Shown piece by piece: positions 1 to 11,222 of a stretch of 64,000 nt of DNA; position 1 is the first letter of the stretch, and every line of letters begins with the position of its first letter. The notes under the pieces were generated by a model, which had not been told where the DNA came from, ran no database searches, and worked only from the letters and a program-made list of their open reading frames with translations. Source of the DNA: Calamus simplicifolius (taxonomy: Eukaryota > Streptophyta > Magnoliopsida > Arecales > Arecaceae); the NCBI GenBank assembly GCA_900491605.1, contig UESW01004358.1:178140-242139 (forward strand). The letters are read 5' to 3'. The position numbers were made by a program, and so were the translations under genes.

Positions 1-1719
1 AGCAAGAAGCTAAAGATGATGATTCACATAAGGACGATGATGTCAATATTGATCATAATGATATAGATCTTCCAAGAGACTGGAGATATGCTCATAGTCA
101 TCCCAAGGAATTGATTATAGGTGATCCATCTCAAGGAATAAGAACTAGATCATATGAGAAATATTAGTAATCATCTTGCTTTTGTATCACAAATTGAACC
201 TAAAACCATAGAAGAAGCTGAAAAGATAATAATTGGATGTTAGCAATGCAAGAAGAATTAAATCAATTTACAAGAAATAATGTATGGACATTAGTGGAAA
301 GACCTAAAAATCATTCAGTAATAGGATCAAAATGGATTTATAGAAACAAACTAGATGAAAATGGCATAGTAATTAGAAACAAAGCTAGATTAGTTGCAAA
401 AGGATATAATCAAGAAGAAGGTATTGATTTTGATGAAACCTTTGCACCTGTAGCTAGATTAGAAGCCATTAGACTTTTACTTGCATTTGCATGTCATATG
501 AATTTTAACTTATTTCAAATGGATGTTAAAAGTGCATTTTTAAATGGTTTTATAAATGAAGAAGTTTATGTTGAACAACCACCAGGTTTTGAAGATCATG
601 AATTTTCAAATCACGTTTTTAAATTACACAAGGCATTATGGTCTGAAACAAGCACCTAGAGCTTGGTATGATAGACTAAGTAAATTTTTAATTGAAAATG
701 ATTTCACAAGAGGAAATGTTGATAAAACATTATTTTTGAAAAGAAAAAGTAAATATTTACTTGTAGTACAAATATACGTTGATGACATTATTTTTGGTGC
801 TACTAACGATTCTCTATGTCAAGAATTTGCCAAGTTAATGCAGGGAGAATTCGAGATGAGCATGATGGGAGAACTCAACTTCTTCCTTGGACTCCAAATC
901 AAACAAAGCAAAGAGGGTATCTTTATCAACCAAACAAAATACACAAGAGAGATTTTAAAGAAATTTGGTATGGAATCAATTAAACCCCTCGGAACACAAT
1001 GAGTCCTTCATGCAAGCTGGACAAAGATGAAGAAGGTAAAAAGGTTGATCAAAAGTATTATCGAGGTATTATCGGATCCCTTCTTTATTTAACAGCAAGT
1101 AGACAGATATTATGTTTTCTGTATGTTTATGTGCTAGATTTCAATCAGAACCTAAAGAATCACACTTAATAGCTGTTAAAAGAATACTAAGATACTTAAG
1201 TGGAACAAAAAATGTAGGTTTATGGTATTCTAGAGACTCTACATTAAATCTAATTGCATACTCAGATTCTGATTATGCTGGATGCAAATTAGATAGAAAA
1301 AGCACAAGTGGTGCATGCCAATTTTTAGGAAGTAACTTAATCTCATGGTTTAGCAAAAAGCAAAATTCGGTTGCATTATCTACTGCGGAAGCAGAATATG
1401 TTGCAGCTGAAAGTTGCTGTGCTCAAATCCTATAGATTAAGAGACAACTTGAAGACTATGGTATCACACTTGATAAGACCCTATAAGATGTGATAATACA
1501 AGTGCAATAAATCTAACTAAAAATCCAATTCAACATTCAAGAACAAAGCATATTGAAATAAGATATCACTTTATAAGAGAACATGTAGCCAATAATGAAA
1601 TATGTCTTGATTATGTGAATACTAAAGAATAACTTGCAGATATATTAACAAAACCCTTAAGTGAAGAGAGATTTTGTTATCTTAGAGGAGAATTAGGAGT
1701 TTGTGATCCATTGGAATAG
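1..1719 (+). pseudogene. Forward Sirevirus (Ty1/copia) pol, 3' part: reverse transcriptase and RNase H, broken
   Basis: This is the end of a copia polyprotein that enters from the left of the window. RT is recognised by FAPVARLEAIR, MDVKSAFLNG and IYVDDIIFGA; RNase H by DSDYAGCKLDRKSTSG, LSTAEAEYVAAES and, in another frame, the HIEIRYHFIREHV stretch. It is nearly identical to the pol of the reverse-strand Sirevirus at 16452-19358, which exposes the damage: a short deletion near 640 at the YGLKQAPRAW motif, a frame loss near 1000, another near 1105, and an in-frame stop at about 1433 where the partner has a Trp codon. The same family would normally carry gag, protease and integrase upstream, outside the window. 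It cannot make a full product. Confidence 0.95.
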
Positions 1720-1730
1720 TTTTATGAAAC

Positions 1731-2213
1731 TCTTAAGGACATCTATCTAGATTTCATCATTTTCTTGAAAAATCTTGATATTTCAATAAGGAAATCTATC
1801 TAGATCTTGATTCATTGTTTCCCCAATTGCTAAAGTACATTAATCTATAATTTGATGATTAATTTGAATAGTTTCAAATTCTTGAAACTTAATTTTTTAT
1901 CTCTGGAACTGTTAGAGTCGACTTTGACAGTTTGTGGAGTCGACACCTGAGTTTTTGATGTTCTGTCTAAGTGATTAGAGCCGACTCTGGCTTTTGTGGA
2001 GCTGACTCTAATACGAGCGCTGATAGATTTTCTGGTTCGGAGCCGACACCCAGTTTTCGGGAGTCGACTCTAAGTCGAGCTAGGTCAAAAATAAAAAGGC
2101 GGAGTCGACCCCCAATCATTCAATCGTCTCCTAAACCTATCCAAAGAACTCCAAAACCTTTCCAACTTCCCTGAATCTACTCAAAACCCTTGATTAATCT
2201 TCCAATCTTCTCA
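1731..2213 (+). promoter_or_regulatory. Spacer between pol and the 3' ORF with a GAGTCGACTC-type palindrome cluster
   Basis: No gene is seen here. Between about 1915 and 2110 there are repeated forms of GAGTCGAC/GAGCCGACTC at irregular spacing. The equivalent spacer of the reverse Sirevirus (16080-16280) carries the same kind of cluster, as do both LTR types. The ATG of the next ORF follows directly. A regulatory role is inference. Confidence 0.6.
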
Positions 2214-3628
2214 ATGGCACCTAAGAGGCGCGGATTCATCGGTGGAGCATCCGTTCCAACGAAGAGACGCACTGTTAGGAGGCAACCCTCGCCTTCTTCC
2301 TCTTCGGCCACTCAAGAGGATTCCCCTCCTTCACCATCTTCACCAAAGGTTGACCATTTAGCGGGTAAGACCATTACCACTGGGAGAAAAGTAAACTTTG
2401 ATTATTTGAATCGGAAGGTTTCTCTATTGGAAGATATTTGAAGGAAATGGGATGGGAAAAATTTTGCTCACTTGATTTACCCACTTATCCTGCTTTAGTA
2501 AGAGAGTTTTACAACGGATTAAGCAGAGGAGAAGGTGGTTTAGTAAGCATTGTAAGAGGAACAAGAGTGACCATTACCTCGGAGATTCTTGGAAACCTAT
2601 TAGAAATGCCCACTATCGGATTGATGGAATATCAACATGAGGATAGAAGTGGGGCACTGACAAGGATGCTAGGGAGAGATCTGACTGAGTTTGAAGAAAT
2701 ATTTGCAAATCAGTTGAACCTAGAACTCAGATTATTGCATAATATCTGTGGAAGAATCTTATTTCCAAAAATTGGAAGATTCGAGTATGTCTCGGAGCGA
2801 GACGTTCTATTGATGGACTACATTATAACTGGAAGGCCAGTCAATTTAGCTGGTATGATGATTGGATACATGGCAGAGGCAGCTACAAAGAAGAGATCAA
2901 CACTGCCATATGGTATGATTCTGACACTAGTCTTTAGAAGCCAGGGTGTGCTCATTATGGAAAATGAACCTTTAAGAAAACTGAGACACACTGATTATTA
3001 TAGCATATCTACTATCCATCGGATGGGCTTCAAGAAAGTAAATGGTATTTGGATAAAGGGAGGAAGAGAGGAAAGAGCAGAGAGAGAAAGGGCAGAGGAA
3101 GCCAGAGTAGAAGACTTCCCGGGACCATCCACTGAGGGACCATCTATCCCTGATCCATATATTGCGGGACCTTCTTCAGCTGGACCTTCAGAGGTCGGAC
3201 CCAGTTCTATTCCCTCTCCTCCACATCAGCCTATAATAAATTCTGGGAGATTCTCTGATGAGCAACTTGATCAGTTAAGAGGTTTGCTTGCTGAGTATGA
3301 TAGTCAGAGATCTCAAGAAATTTCTAAATTAAAAGAAAACTTTAATCTATTGAAAGATGAACTAAATTCGAGACTGGACATGCTATCCTTTACCTTAGGC
3401 AGTTCTGTTGAATCCTTTGGTGCTGAGCTTCACAAGATCTTCGAAAGGATGGAAGGCATTGCCGATGGATCAGGATCGTATGTTCATGCAACGGGTCAAT
3501 TGAAGAAGGACATTGACCTTGCAGTCTCTCAAATCGAAGCTTGCCTTGAAAACTTTAAGAAATCACAAAAGGATGATGTAATGGAAATCATAGGTCATCT
3601 GAAGAAAATTGTATTCAAACACATTTGA
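2214..3628 (+). pseudogene. Sirevirus extra 3' ORF (Transposase_32-like plant protein), one frameshift
   Basis: The reading frame starts at ATG 2214 (MAPKRRGF), shifts frame near 2408 and continues open to the stop at 3628, about 470 codons in total. The N-terminus is basic and Ser/Pro-rich. The core includes EMGWEKFCSLDLPTYP, LRLLHNICGRILFP, YVSERDVLLMDYI, LPYGMILTLVFRSQGV and STIHRMGF. After that comes a Pro/Ser-rich linker (about 3115-3240) and a C-terminal helical, probably coiled-coil segment. The pattern resembles the plant-specific Pfam family Transposase_32 (PF20167), whose biochemical role is unknown. It occupies the env-like position of Sireviruses, but I see no signal peptide or clear membrane anchor. 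A homologue with the same layout lies at 14584-15981 in the reverse element. Family assignment from memory is moderate; the pairwise homology is certain. Confidence 0.8.
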
Positions 3629-4292
3629 CCCTGATTTTGTTTTTGATAGTTTGTACTTAGGAAGTTTTTGAATATCTAATGTATTTCTTTTTGAAATGTA
3701 AATGAATCAACTAATGTAATGGTTCTTGCTTATGAAATACAATTTCACTTTTTCAAATATTGATTGCTTGGATCCCTATGCTTTATTGAATCTACAATTC
3801 TTAAATATAACTTTCTTTATCTAATGCTCTCCTTATTTCTGATAACAAAAAAGGGGGAGAGATGGTTGAGATGGTTGAATATGCAAAGGTTTAATAAAAG
3901 AAGGTTGTATGCAAAGAAAGATTGAATATGAATATTGAATATGCAAAGACTTGAAAATTTTAATGGTTATATATGCATAAAGAAAGGAAGAAAGGGGGAG
4001 AATTAATTGTTTATGCAAAATGACTTGAAATGTTAATCTGTTAAAATTTGATGCTTATATACAGGGGGAGCTTAACAAAAAGCTCATTTGCAATTTTATA
4101 CACATTAAGATTAAATATTCATAATTGACGGATTATATTGAACTCATGCACAATTTTAAAGTTTACATTGAACATTGGCATCAAAACCTAAATTACAAAT
4201 GTTTAAAGTTCAAAATGACTATAATCCTTAGTTTGATTGAATTTTTGAATGCATATACTCAAAGTTTTTGTTATCATCAAAAAGGGGGAGAT
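3629..4292 (+). other. 3' untranslated region of the forward Sirevirus with four polypurine tracts
   Basis: A-rich, G-run polypurine tracts ending GGGGGAG occur at 3847-3860, 3991-4000, 4071-4080 and 4281-4292. The last lies directly against the LTR start and is the probable plus-strand primer. Multiple PPTs before the 3' LTR are a known hallmark of Sireviruses. No coding potential is supported. Confidence 0.8.
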
Positions 4293-4461
4293 TGTTGACC
4301 CAATTGATGATTTTGATGATTAACAAAACTATCTGAGTATAACTCTTGAAGGCTTTGATGATTTTGATTTAGTGTTTCAGATTATAAGACTATTGAATGA
4401 TCAAAATCAGGAGTTACATAGTGTTCTGGATCGAATCTAATGTCTAGGTAAGAATTGCAGA

Positions 4462-4735
4462 CATTAGAGTCGACTCCGAGATTCACAGAGCCGACTCCGG
4501 AACTGGCACGGACTTTAGAATCGACTCCGAGACTGTTAGAGTCGACTCTCACAGAAGAAGCAGAAAGTCGATTTTTCTGGCCCCGACCTAGAGTCGACTC
4601 CGGGTAAGTTAGAGTCAACTCCGGAAAAGTATCTTGTCGACCCCAGAAAAGCCAGAGACGACTCCAGAAATACCGTTCTGAGATGCCTCGAGCTAGAGCC
4701 GACTCCAGAAAAGTTAGTGTCGACTCCAACCCACC
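4462..4735 (+). repeat. GAGTCGACTC palindrome cluster in the forward Sirevirus LTR
   Basis: About a dozen copies of GAGTCGACTC or one-base variants (GAGCCGACTC, GAGTCAACTC) occur at roughly 20-40 base spacing upstream of the LTR TATA box. Sirevirus LTRs are known to contain repeated palindromic motifs in this position; this core sequence is what is seen here. Confidence 0.75.
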
Positions 4736-4866
4736 TGGAACGAAAAATCAAGTTGCCAGATCAGCTCTAACGTAATATTTCTATTTTACCTCATTTCTAA
4801 CGGATATATTTTGATACAAGGTACACTCCAACGGATAGTTTTCTTCCAAAAATGGTGTGAAAGAAA

Positions 4867-4877
4867 TATATATAAAG
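4867..4877 (+). promoter_or_regulatory. TATA box of the forward Sirevirus LTR
   Basis: TATATATAAAG lies downstream of the palindrome cluster and just before a purine-rich leader, the expected place for the U3/R boundary promoter. Confidence 0.6.
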
Positions 4878-5738
4878 GGAAGACTCTTATTCAAAAAGAG
4901 AGAGAGAGAGAGGAGAAATAGAACGGAAAAGAGAAATAGTTCAAATCAAATATCCGAAAATTTCTGAGCCTGAAATCCAAGAGAAAATCCTTCAAACTCA
5001 AATCCTTCCACTCCATAAAGCTCAAAGAGGAATCCAAGGCGTCTCAAATCAAAAATCAGTGGATTTCCCAAATTGAAGAAAAAGCTCCGTTTCTTCCATT
5101 TCCAATCTTCTCAACTACAACAACTGTGAGGGATTAAAGCTGAGGCTTGATTCATCATTCCAAAGGGAGAAGAAAAGAAGAAAAGAAGAAAAGCTCAAAA
5201 GCCAACCAATCTTCAAATCAGGCTTTTCTAAACCTTGTTATTCTTAATTTGTATATTTGCTCATTGAGGAGCTTTGTATTTCAAAAACAATACTTATTTT
5301 GTTTGTGCCTAGTTCAATCTGGGGGATTGAACTAGAGGAGGTAGTTTTACCTCGGTTCAAGCTTGGTTAAGCTTGGGTTAGGATTTTTATGCCGGTGAGC
5401 CCTTGAAAACCAGCTGGATTCGTTGTGTGCCCGGGAAAACAACAAGTTCGAGTTGTGAGCTTGTAAAACAACTCTACTGTAATCTAGGGTGATTATAGTG
5501 TGGACCCAAGTGATTCTTGGGAGTGGACGTAGGTGTTGGATACACCGAACCACTATAAAATCTTTTGTGTTTGCAGTGTTCCATTGTCTCTTTCTCTATC
5601 TCTATCTTATTCACTGCACTTTATAGTTACCTTGCATTTGCCTTTATCTATCTCAAGCAAACTATTTTAAAAAAGGCTAATTTTTTAAAAGAACCCAATT
5701 CACCCTCCCCCACTCTTGGGTTGCCATCTGGGCCAAAA

Positions 5739-6065
5739 AAAACCCCACCCCGATATATATTTTTTTAAAAAAAATGGTGGCCTGGCTACCGCCGGCCACG
5801 GCCGCTGCCATGGCCGTGGCCTCGGGGTGGGGGAAAAACCCCACCCCAATATATTTTTTTAAAAAAATGGTGGCCTGGCCATCGACGGCCACGGCCGCCG
5901 CCATGGCCGTGGCCTCAGGGGTGGGGGAAAAACCCCACCACGACATTTTTTTTAAAAAAAATGGTGGCCTGGCAACCGTGGCCTGAGACGACGGCCATGG
6001 CCGCCGCCGTGGCCGTGGCCTCAGGGGTGGAGGAAAAACCCTACCCCGACATTTTTTTTAAAAAA
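5739..6065. repeat. GC-rich tandem repeat, about 95-106 bp unit, about 3.5 copies
   Basis: Each unit runs AACCCCACCCC, an AT-rich block TATATTTTTTTAAAAAAA, ATGGTGGCCTGG, then a GCC/GGC block with CCATGGCCGTGGCC. Units begin near 5741, 5836, 5930 and 6036. Open frames across it on both strands follow from the repeat and are not taken as genes. It abuts the Sirevirus LTR end and is probably part of the CACTA element it sits in. Confidence 0.8.
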
Positions 6066-6240
6066 ATGGGGGCTTACCTCGCTAAATCGGGGATGCCGCT
6101 GGGGGTTCCTTGCACTGGGTGGGGGGCCACCGCCGGTGGGTTCCTAGCGCCAGGGGAGGAGGCAAGGGGAGCCGGAGGAGGGGACAGCGGGTTAGGGCAA
6201 GAAGAGGAAGAAGAAGAGGCCGGAGGGGGGGGGGGGGGGG
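6066..6240. other. GC-rich stretch with a poly-G run
   Basis: This is unassigned sequence between the GC-rich repeats and the CACTA subterminal repeats. It ends in a G homopolymer near 6226-6241. No gene is seen. Confidence 0.5.
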
Positions 6241-7391
6241 GCGAGCGCGACTCAGGTTATATATTAGGGATTAGCGACGCAATTTTGCATTGTTAATCCC
6301 TCGCTAATTTTTTTATTTATTTATTATGGATTAGCGATGCAATTATGCGTTGCTAATCCATCGCTATATTGGCCGACGGCAAATTTTTTTTATTTTATGG
6401 GAAAATTAGCGACGCAAATAATCACATCGCTAATGCGTCGCCAATTTGGCAGCAATGATCGGCAGAAATTTTTTTTATTTTCTAGGAAAATGCATCGCTA
6501 ATGCGTTGCAATATTTTTAATTGATAATTATATTTTATAAAAATTAATTTTTTAAAAATAATTGCGACGCACATGGTTGCGTCGCGATGTTTTGTTTTAA
6601 ATTTTTTTATAACATTTATTTTTTAAAAAATTATGACACAATACTTGCGTCGCTAAATTAAAAATTAATTTTTTTAATTTTTGGTTTATTGCATCGCTAT
6701 TTAACATAATTTATTTTTAAAAAAAAATTACGATGCACCAATTTGCATCGCAATATTTTTCTTTCATAATTATATTTTATAAAAATTAATTTTTTTAAAA
6801 ATAATTGCGACACACATGATTGCGTCGCAATGTTTTATTTTTAATATTTTTTATAACATTTATTTTTAAAAAAAATTGCCACGCAATACTTGCGTTGCTA
6901 AATTAAAAATTATTTTTTTTAATTTTCTAATTTATTGCGTCGCTATTTAACATAATTTATTTTTTAAAAAAAATTGCGACGCACTGATTTGCGTCGTAAT
7001 ATTTTTATTTCGTACTTATATTTTATAAAAATTAAGTTTTCTAAAAATAATTGCAACGCACCTGGTTGCGTTGCAATGTTATTTTTAAATTTTTTTATAA
7101 CATTTATTTTTTAAAAAAATTATGATGCAATACTTGCGTCGCTAAATTAAAAATTAATTTTTTTTAATTTTTTGGTTTATTGTGTCGCTAATGTGTCACT
7201 ATTTAACATAATTTATTTTTTAAAAAATTGCAATGCACCGATTTGCGTGGCAATATTTTTATTTCATAATTATATTTTATAAAAATTAATTTTTTTGAAA
7301 ATAATTGCGATGCACATGGTTGTGTCGCAATGTTTTATTTTTAATATTTTTTATAACATTTATTTTTTTATAACATTTATTTTTTATAACA

Positions 7392-9056
7392 TCCGACGGT
7401 TGCGATCGATCCAAGCCATGATCCCGGTCGGCGACGATCGATCTCGGATCGTTGCAATCAATCCGATCGGCGACGATCCAACGGTTTCGATCGATCCAAG
7501 CAATGATCCCACTCGGCGACGATCGATCTCGGACCGTTGCGATCAATCCGATCGGCGATGATCCGACGGTTACGATCGATCCAAGCCATGATCCCGATCG
7601 GCAACGATCGATTTCGGACCGTTGCGATCAATCCGATCGGCGACGATGGTTGCAATCGATCCAAGCCATGATCCCGATCGGCGACGATCGATCTTGAACC
7701 ATTGCAATCAATCCAATCGGCGATGATCCGACGGTTGCGATCGATCCAAGTCATGATCTCGGTCGGCAACGATCAATCTTGGACCGTTGCGATCAATCCG
7801 ATCAGCAATGATTCGACGGTTGCCATCGATCCAAGCCATGATCCCGATCGGCGACGATCGATCTCGGACCGTTGCGATCAATTCGATCGGCGACGATCCG
7901 ACGGTTGCGATCGATCCAAGCCATGATCCCGATCGGCGATGATCGATCTCAAACCATTGTGATCAATCCAATCGGTGATGATTCGACGGTTGCGATCGAT
8001 CCAAGCCATGATCCCGATCGGCGACAATTGATCTCGGACCGTTGCGATCAATCCAATCGGTGACGATCCGACGGTTGCGATCGATCCAAGCCATGATCCT
8101 GGTAGGCGATGATCGATCTCGGACCGTTGCGATCAATCCGATCAGCGACGATCCGATGGTTGCGTTCGATCCAAGCCATGATCCCGATCAGTGACGATCG
8201 ATCTCGGACCGTTGCGATCAATCCGATCAGCGACGATCCGACGGTTGCGATCGATCCATGCCATGATCCCGATCGGTGATGATCGATCTTGGATCATTGT
8301 GATCAATCCGATCGGTGATGATCCGACAGTTACGATCGATCCAAGCCATGATCCCAGTCGGTGACGATCGATCTCGGACCATTGCGATCAATCCGATCGG
8401 CGACGATCCGATGGTTGTGATCGATCCAGTCCATGATCCCGATCGGCGATGATCGATCTCGAACCGTTGGGATCAATCCGATCGGTGACGATCCGATGGT
8501 TGCGATCGATCCAAGCTATGATCCCGATCGGCGATGATCGATCTTGGACCGTTGCGATTAATCCGACCGGCGACGATTCAATGGTTGCGATTGATCCAAG
8601 CCATGATCCTGATCGGCGACGATCGATTTTGGACCGTTGCGATCAATTCGATCAGCGACGATCCGACGATTGCGATCGATCCAAGCTATTATCCCGGTCG
8701 GCGACGATCGATCTCGGACCGTTGTGATCAATCCGATCGGCGACGATCCGACGGTTACGATCGATCCAAGCCATGATCCCGATCGGCAACGATCGATCTC
8801 GGACCGTTACGATCAATCCGATTAGTGATGATCCGACGGTTGCGATCGATCTAAGCCATGATCCTGATCGGCGACGATCGATCTCGGACCGTTGCGATCA
8901 ATCCGATCGGCGATGATCCGACGGTTGTGATCGATCGAAGTCATGATCCCGATCGGCGACAATCGATCTCGGACCATTGCAATCAATCCGATCGGCGATG
9001 ATCCGATGGTTGCGATCGATCCAAGCCATGATCACGATCGGCGACGATCGATCCGA
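7392..9056. repeat. 85-bp minisatellite, about 20 copies, GATC-rich
   Basis: The unit reads TCCGACGGTTGCGATCGATC, then CAAGCCATGATCCCGATCGG, then CGACGATCGATCTCGGACCG, then TTGCGATCAATCCGATCGGC and GACGA, 85 bases. The spacing was checked between the first two CCAAG positions (7411 and 7496). Copies diverge mainly by transitions. It lies wholly inside the CACTA subterminal-type sequence. All open frames in it are by-products of the repeat. Confidence 0.95.
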
Positions 9057-9751
9057 TGCATGTAACAAAATTAATTTTTTAAAACAATTGCGACGCATTT
9101 CATTGCGTCGCAATATTTTATTTTTAATTTTTTTATCTTTTAATTATATTTTATAAAATTTAATTTTTAAAAAAATTATGATGCATTATTTTCATCGCTA
9201 AATTAAAAATTATTTTTTTATTTTCTGATTTATAGCGTCGCTAATGCGTCGCTATTTAACATAATTAATTTTTTAAAAAAAAATGGCGGCGCACTGAGTT
9301 ACGTCGCAATATTTTATTTCATAATTATATTTTATAAAAATTAATTTTTCTTAAAATAATTGCGACACACCTTGTTGCGTTGCAATGTTTTCTTTTTTAA
9401 AAAAATTGTGATGCAATACTTGCATCACGAAATTAAAAATTATTTTTTTATTTTCTGGTTTATTGCGTCGCTATTTAACATAATTAATTTTTTAAAACAT
9501 ATTGCGACGCAATAAAATACATCGTAATATTTTATTTCATAATTTTATTTTATAAATATTAATTTTTCTTAAAATAGCGATGCACTATTTACGTCGCTAA
9601 ATTAAAATTTAATATTTTTTTAATTTTTTGAGCATGCATCGCTATTGTGTCGCTAAATGTGTTGCTATTTTTTGTTGTCGCTAAGGCGTCGTAATTTGGT
9701 TGCAATTTAGCGACGTAAAGATGTGTCGCTAAATTTGTATCGCTATCTCAG

Positions 9752-9766
9752 TATTTTCTTGTAGTG
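9752..9766 (-). repeat. CACTA terminal inverted repeat, right end
   Basis: TATTTTCTTGTAGTG. The next three bases, TTC, would be the target duplication, but the left copy is not available for comparison. Confidence 0.75.
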
Positions 9767-9769
9767 TTC

Positions 9770-10458
9770 ATGATATTGTTGTCCATGCATGAATGGTGAG
9801 TCCAACCTTCAGGTATTGATCCAAGATTGGTTAGGTTTAGATCTACCTAACCCACTAGCATATCTAATTTTATGATTTTTTTTATTTAATTAAGTTTTAG
9901 AAATTAGTATTGTAGGCAAGATTTCAATTTATATCTCCACTATTAACTCCTTACAATTCTATCAACTGATCTAGTTAGCACATCGAAAAATAAATTAAAG
10001 TTATAAATACATGCTTTGGAAGTGATTTCCGATCTCAATAATGAAATATATATAGATAATTGCCCTGAAATAGATAATATGAGAAGGTAAGAATTATTCC
10101 CTAGTCAAGGAGGAATAAAATACTAAAAAAATATACATAAAAACAAATACAGCTTATGTGTAGAGAATATATCTGGTACAACATTTATGCCAAAATCACA
10201 TCTAACATAGAATAATGCCGAATTAAATATATAATAATATTTTAGTCACATTCAGTATAAAATCATGCTCAATCAGATATATGACACTCCAAAAATTACG
10301 TTCGATATGAAATCATCACCAATCAAATATATGGCATTACATACGGCATCAAATATTAAATCACACCTAATACATGCATCTAATGGTAAAAAAACTAAAT
10401 AGTTAATAGCTTAGATGACATCAAACAATCTAGTGTTCATATGTCATAAAACCTATTG
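9770..10458. other. AT-rich intergenic sequence, nothing recognised
   Basis: Flanking DNA between the CACTA end and Tat-1. No open frame, tRNA-like or repeat structure could be supported on either strand. Confidence 0.6.
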
Positions 10459-10463
10459 GATGT

Positions 10464-11136
10464 TGACGTGGCTTATCGGGCTCCGTTAAAGCTAACGAGG
10501 TATGGACTGACGAGGGGTCCCCCTCGGCCCTGGACCCGTAGGGCCTCCCTCAGCCTCAGACCTGTAGGACCCCTTCGGCCTCGGACATGTCGGGTCCCCT
10601 CGGCCTTGGACCTGCCGGATTCCCCTTGGCCTCGAACCTGCAGGCCCCCCTCAGCCTCGAACCTGCAGGGTTCCCCTTGGCCTCGGACCCACTGAGTTCC
10701 CCTCGGCCTCAGACCTGTAGGGTTCCCCTCGGCCTTGGACTTCCCGGGCTCCCATCCACGTGACCTATTAGCTCCCTGCAACTGCCACGTAGCCCACTAA
10801 GCTTTCTGCAGCTGCCACGTGGGCCGCTAATTCCCAACGATTACGGATGATGAGATGTTTCGAACGTGGTTAGATCCACTATTGCATGCATGGCCACCAC
10901 TTCCCAAAAAGAGGCAAAGGGGAGAACGTGGGAGTAAGTATAAAAAGGGAGGCAAGGTTTCTTCCAGAACAAGAACTTTTGATCACTATTTTTCCAAAGT
11001 ACTAACTTAACCATCGAAGGGTCCTCGCTGGAATCCCCCGGCCACTGAGGACTTTCTTGCAGGAACTTCATCTAAAAAGAGAGGTTCAGGACTCCATCGT
11101 CACCTGATGTTTGAAAGACGCGCTTTGGCGACAACA
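10464..11136 (+). repeat. Tat-1 left (5') LTR
   Basis: It begins TGACGTGGC and ends GGCGACAACA; 673 bases. It contains a 26-27 bp GC-rich tandem repeat (about 10545-10745) with fewer copies than in the right LTR, and a TATA box TATAAAAAG at 10939-10947. CG sites of the right LTR often appear as TG here. Confidence 0.9.
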
Positions 11137-11139
11137 GAT

Positions 11140-11157
11140 TGGCGCGCTAAGTAGGGG
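11140..11157 (+). promoter_or_regulatory. Tat-1 primer binding site
   Basis: TGGCGCGCTAAGTAGGGG starts three bases after the LTR end. TGG pairs with a tRNA CCA end. Tat-2 has the closely similar TGGCGCGCCAGGAAGGGG. I do not name the tRNA. Confidence 0.75.
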
Positions 11158-11222
11158 GGAAGAAGAGCAGAGTCCAACGCTCCAAGGCTATAGGCCTTCA
11201 CTCCCCTTCACCGCTCGATAAG

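Larger units (their letters stand above)
4293..5736 (+). repeat. 3' LTR of the forward Sirevirus
   Basis: It starts TGTTGACCC right after the PPT and ends in a copy of the Sirevirus terminal sequence (cttgggttgccatctgggcc) found inverted at the ends of the reverse Sirevirus LTRs. The expected closing CAACA reads CAAAA here, so the exact end (about 5736-5738) is uncertain. The 5' LTR lies outside the window, so a target-site duplication cannot be tested. The LTR body differs strongly from that of the reverse element although the pol genes are nearly identical. Confidence 0.85.
6241..9766. mobile_element. Right part of a non-autonomous CACTA (EnSpm-type) DNA transposon
   Basis: The right end reads TATTTTCTTGTAGTG, the reverse complement of the plant CACTA terminus CACTACAAGAAAATA. 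Inward of it (9060-9766) and again at 6250-7390 are dense short direct and inverted repeats built on GCGACGCAA/TTGCGTCGC and TAGCGACGC in an AT-rich background, typical of CACTA subterminal regions. No transposase coding is visible. A matching left CACTACAAGAAA terminus is not present between 5739 and 6300. Either the left end is deleted, or the forward Sirevirus inserted into this element and the left end lies outside the window. Confidence 0.75.

Noticed and set aside
6226..6241. Poly-G run as a G-quadruplex or telomere-like feature
   Set aside because: A single homopolymer in a GC-rich repeat setting, prone to sequencing error, with no repeated G-run pattern.
7286..9113. Set of open frames of 60-103 codons on both strands
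   Set aside because: They follow the 85-bp repeat and change frame from unit to unit.
10461..10464. Alternative Tat-1 LTR start at TGTTGACG
   Set aside because: The right LTR starts TAACGTGGC directly after the PPT, and only the start at 10464 gives matching GATGT duplications.
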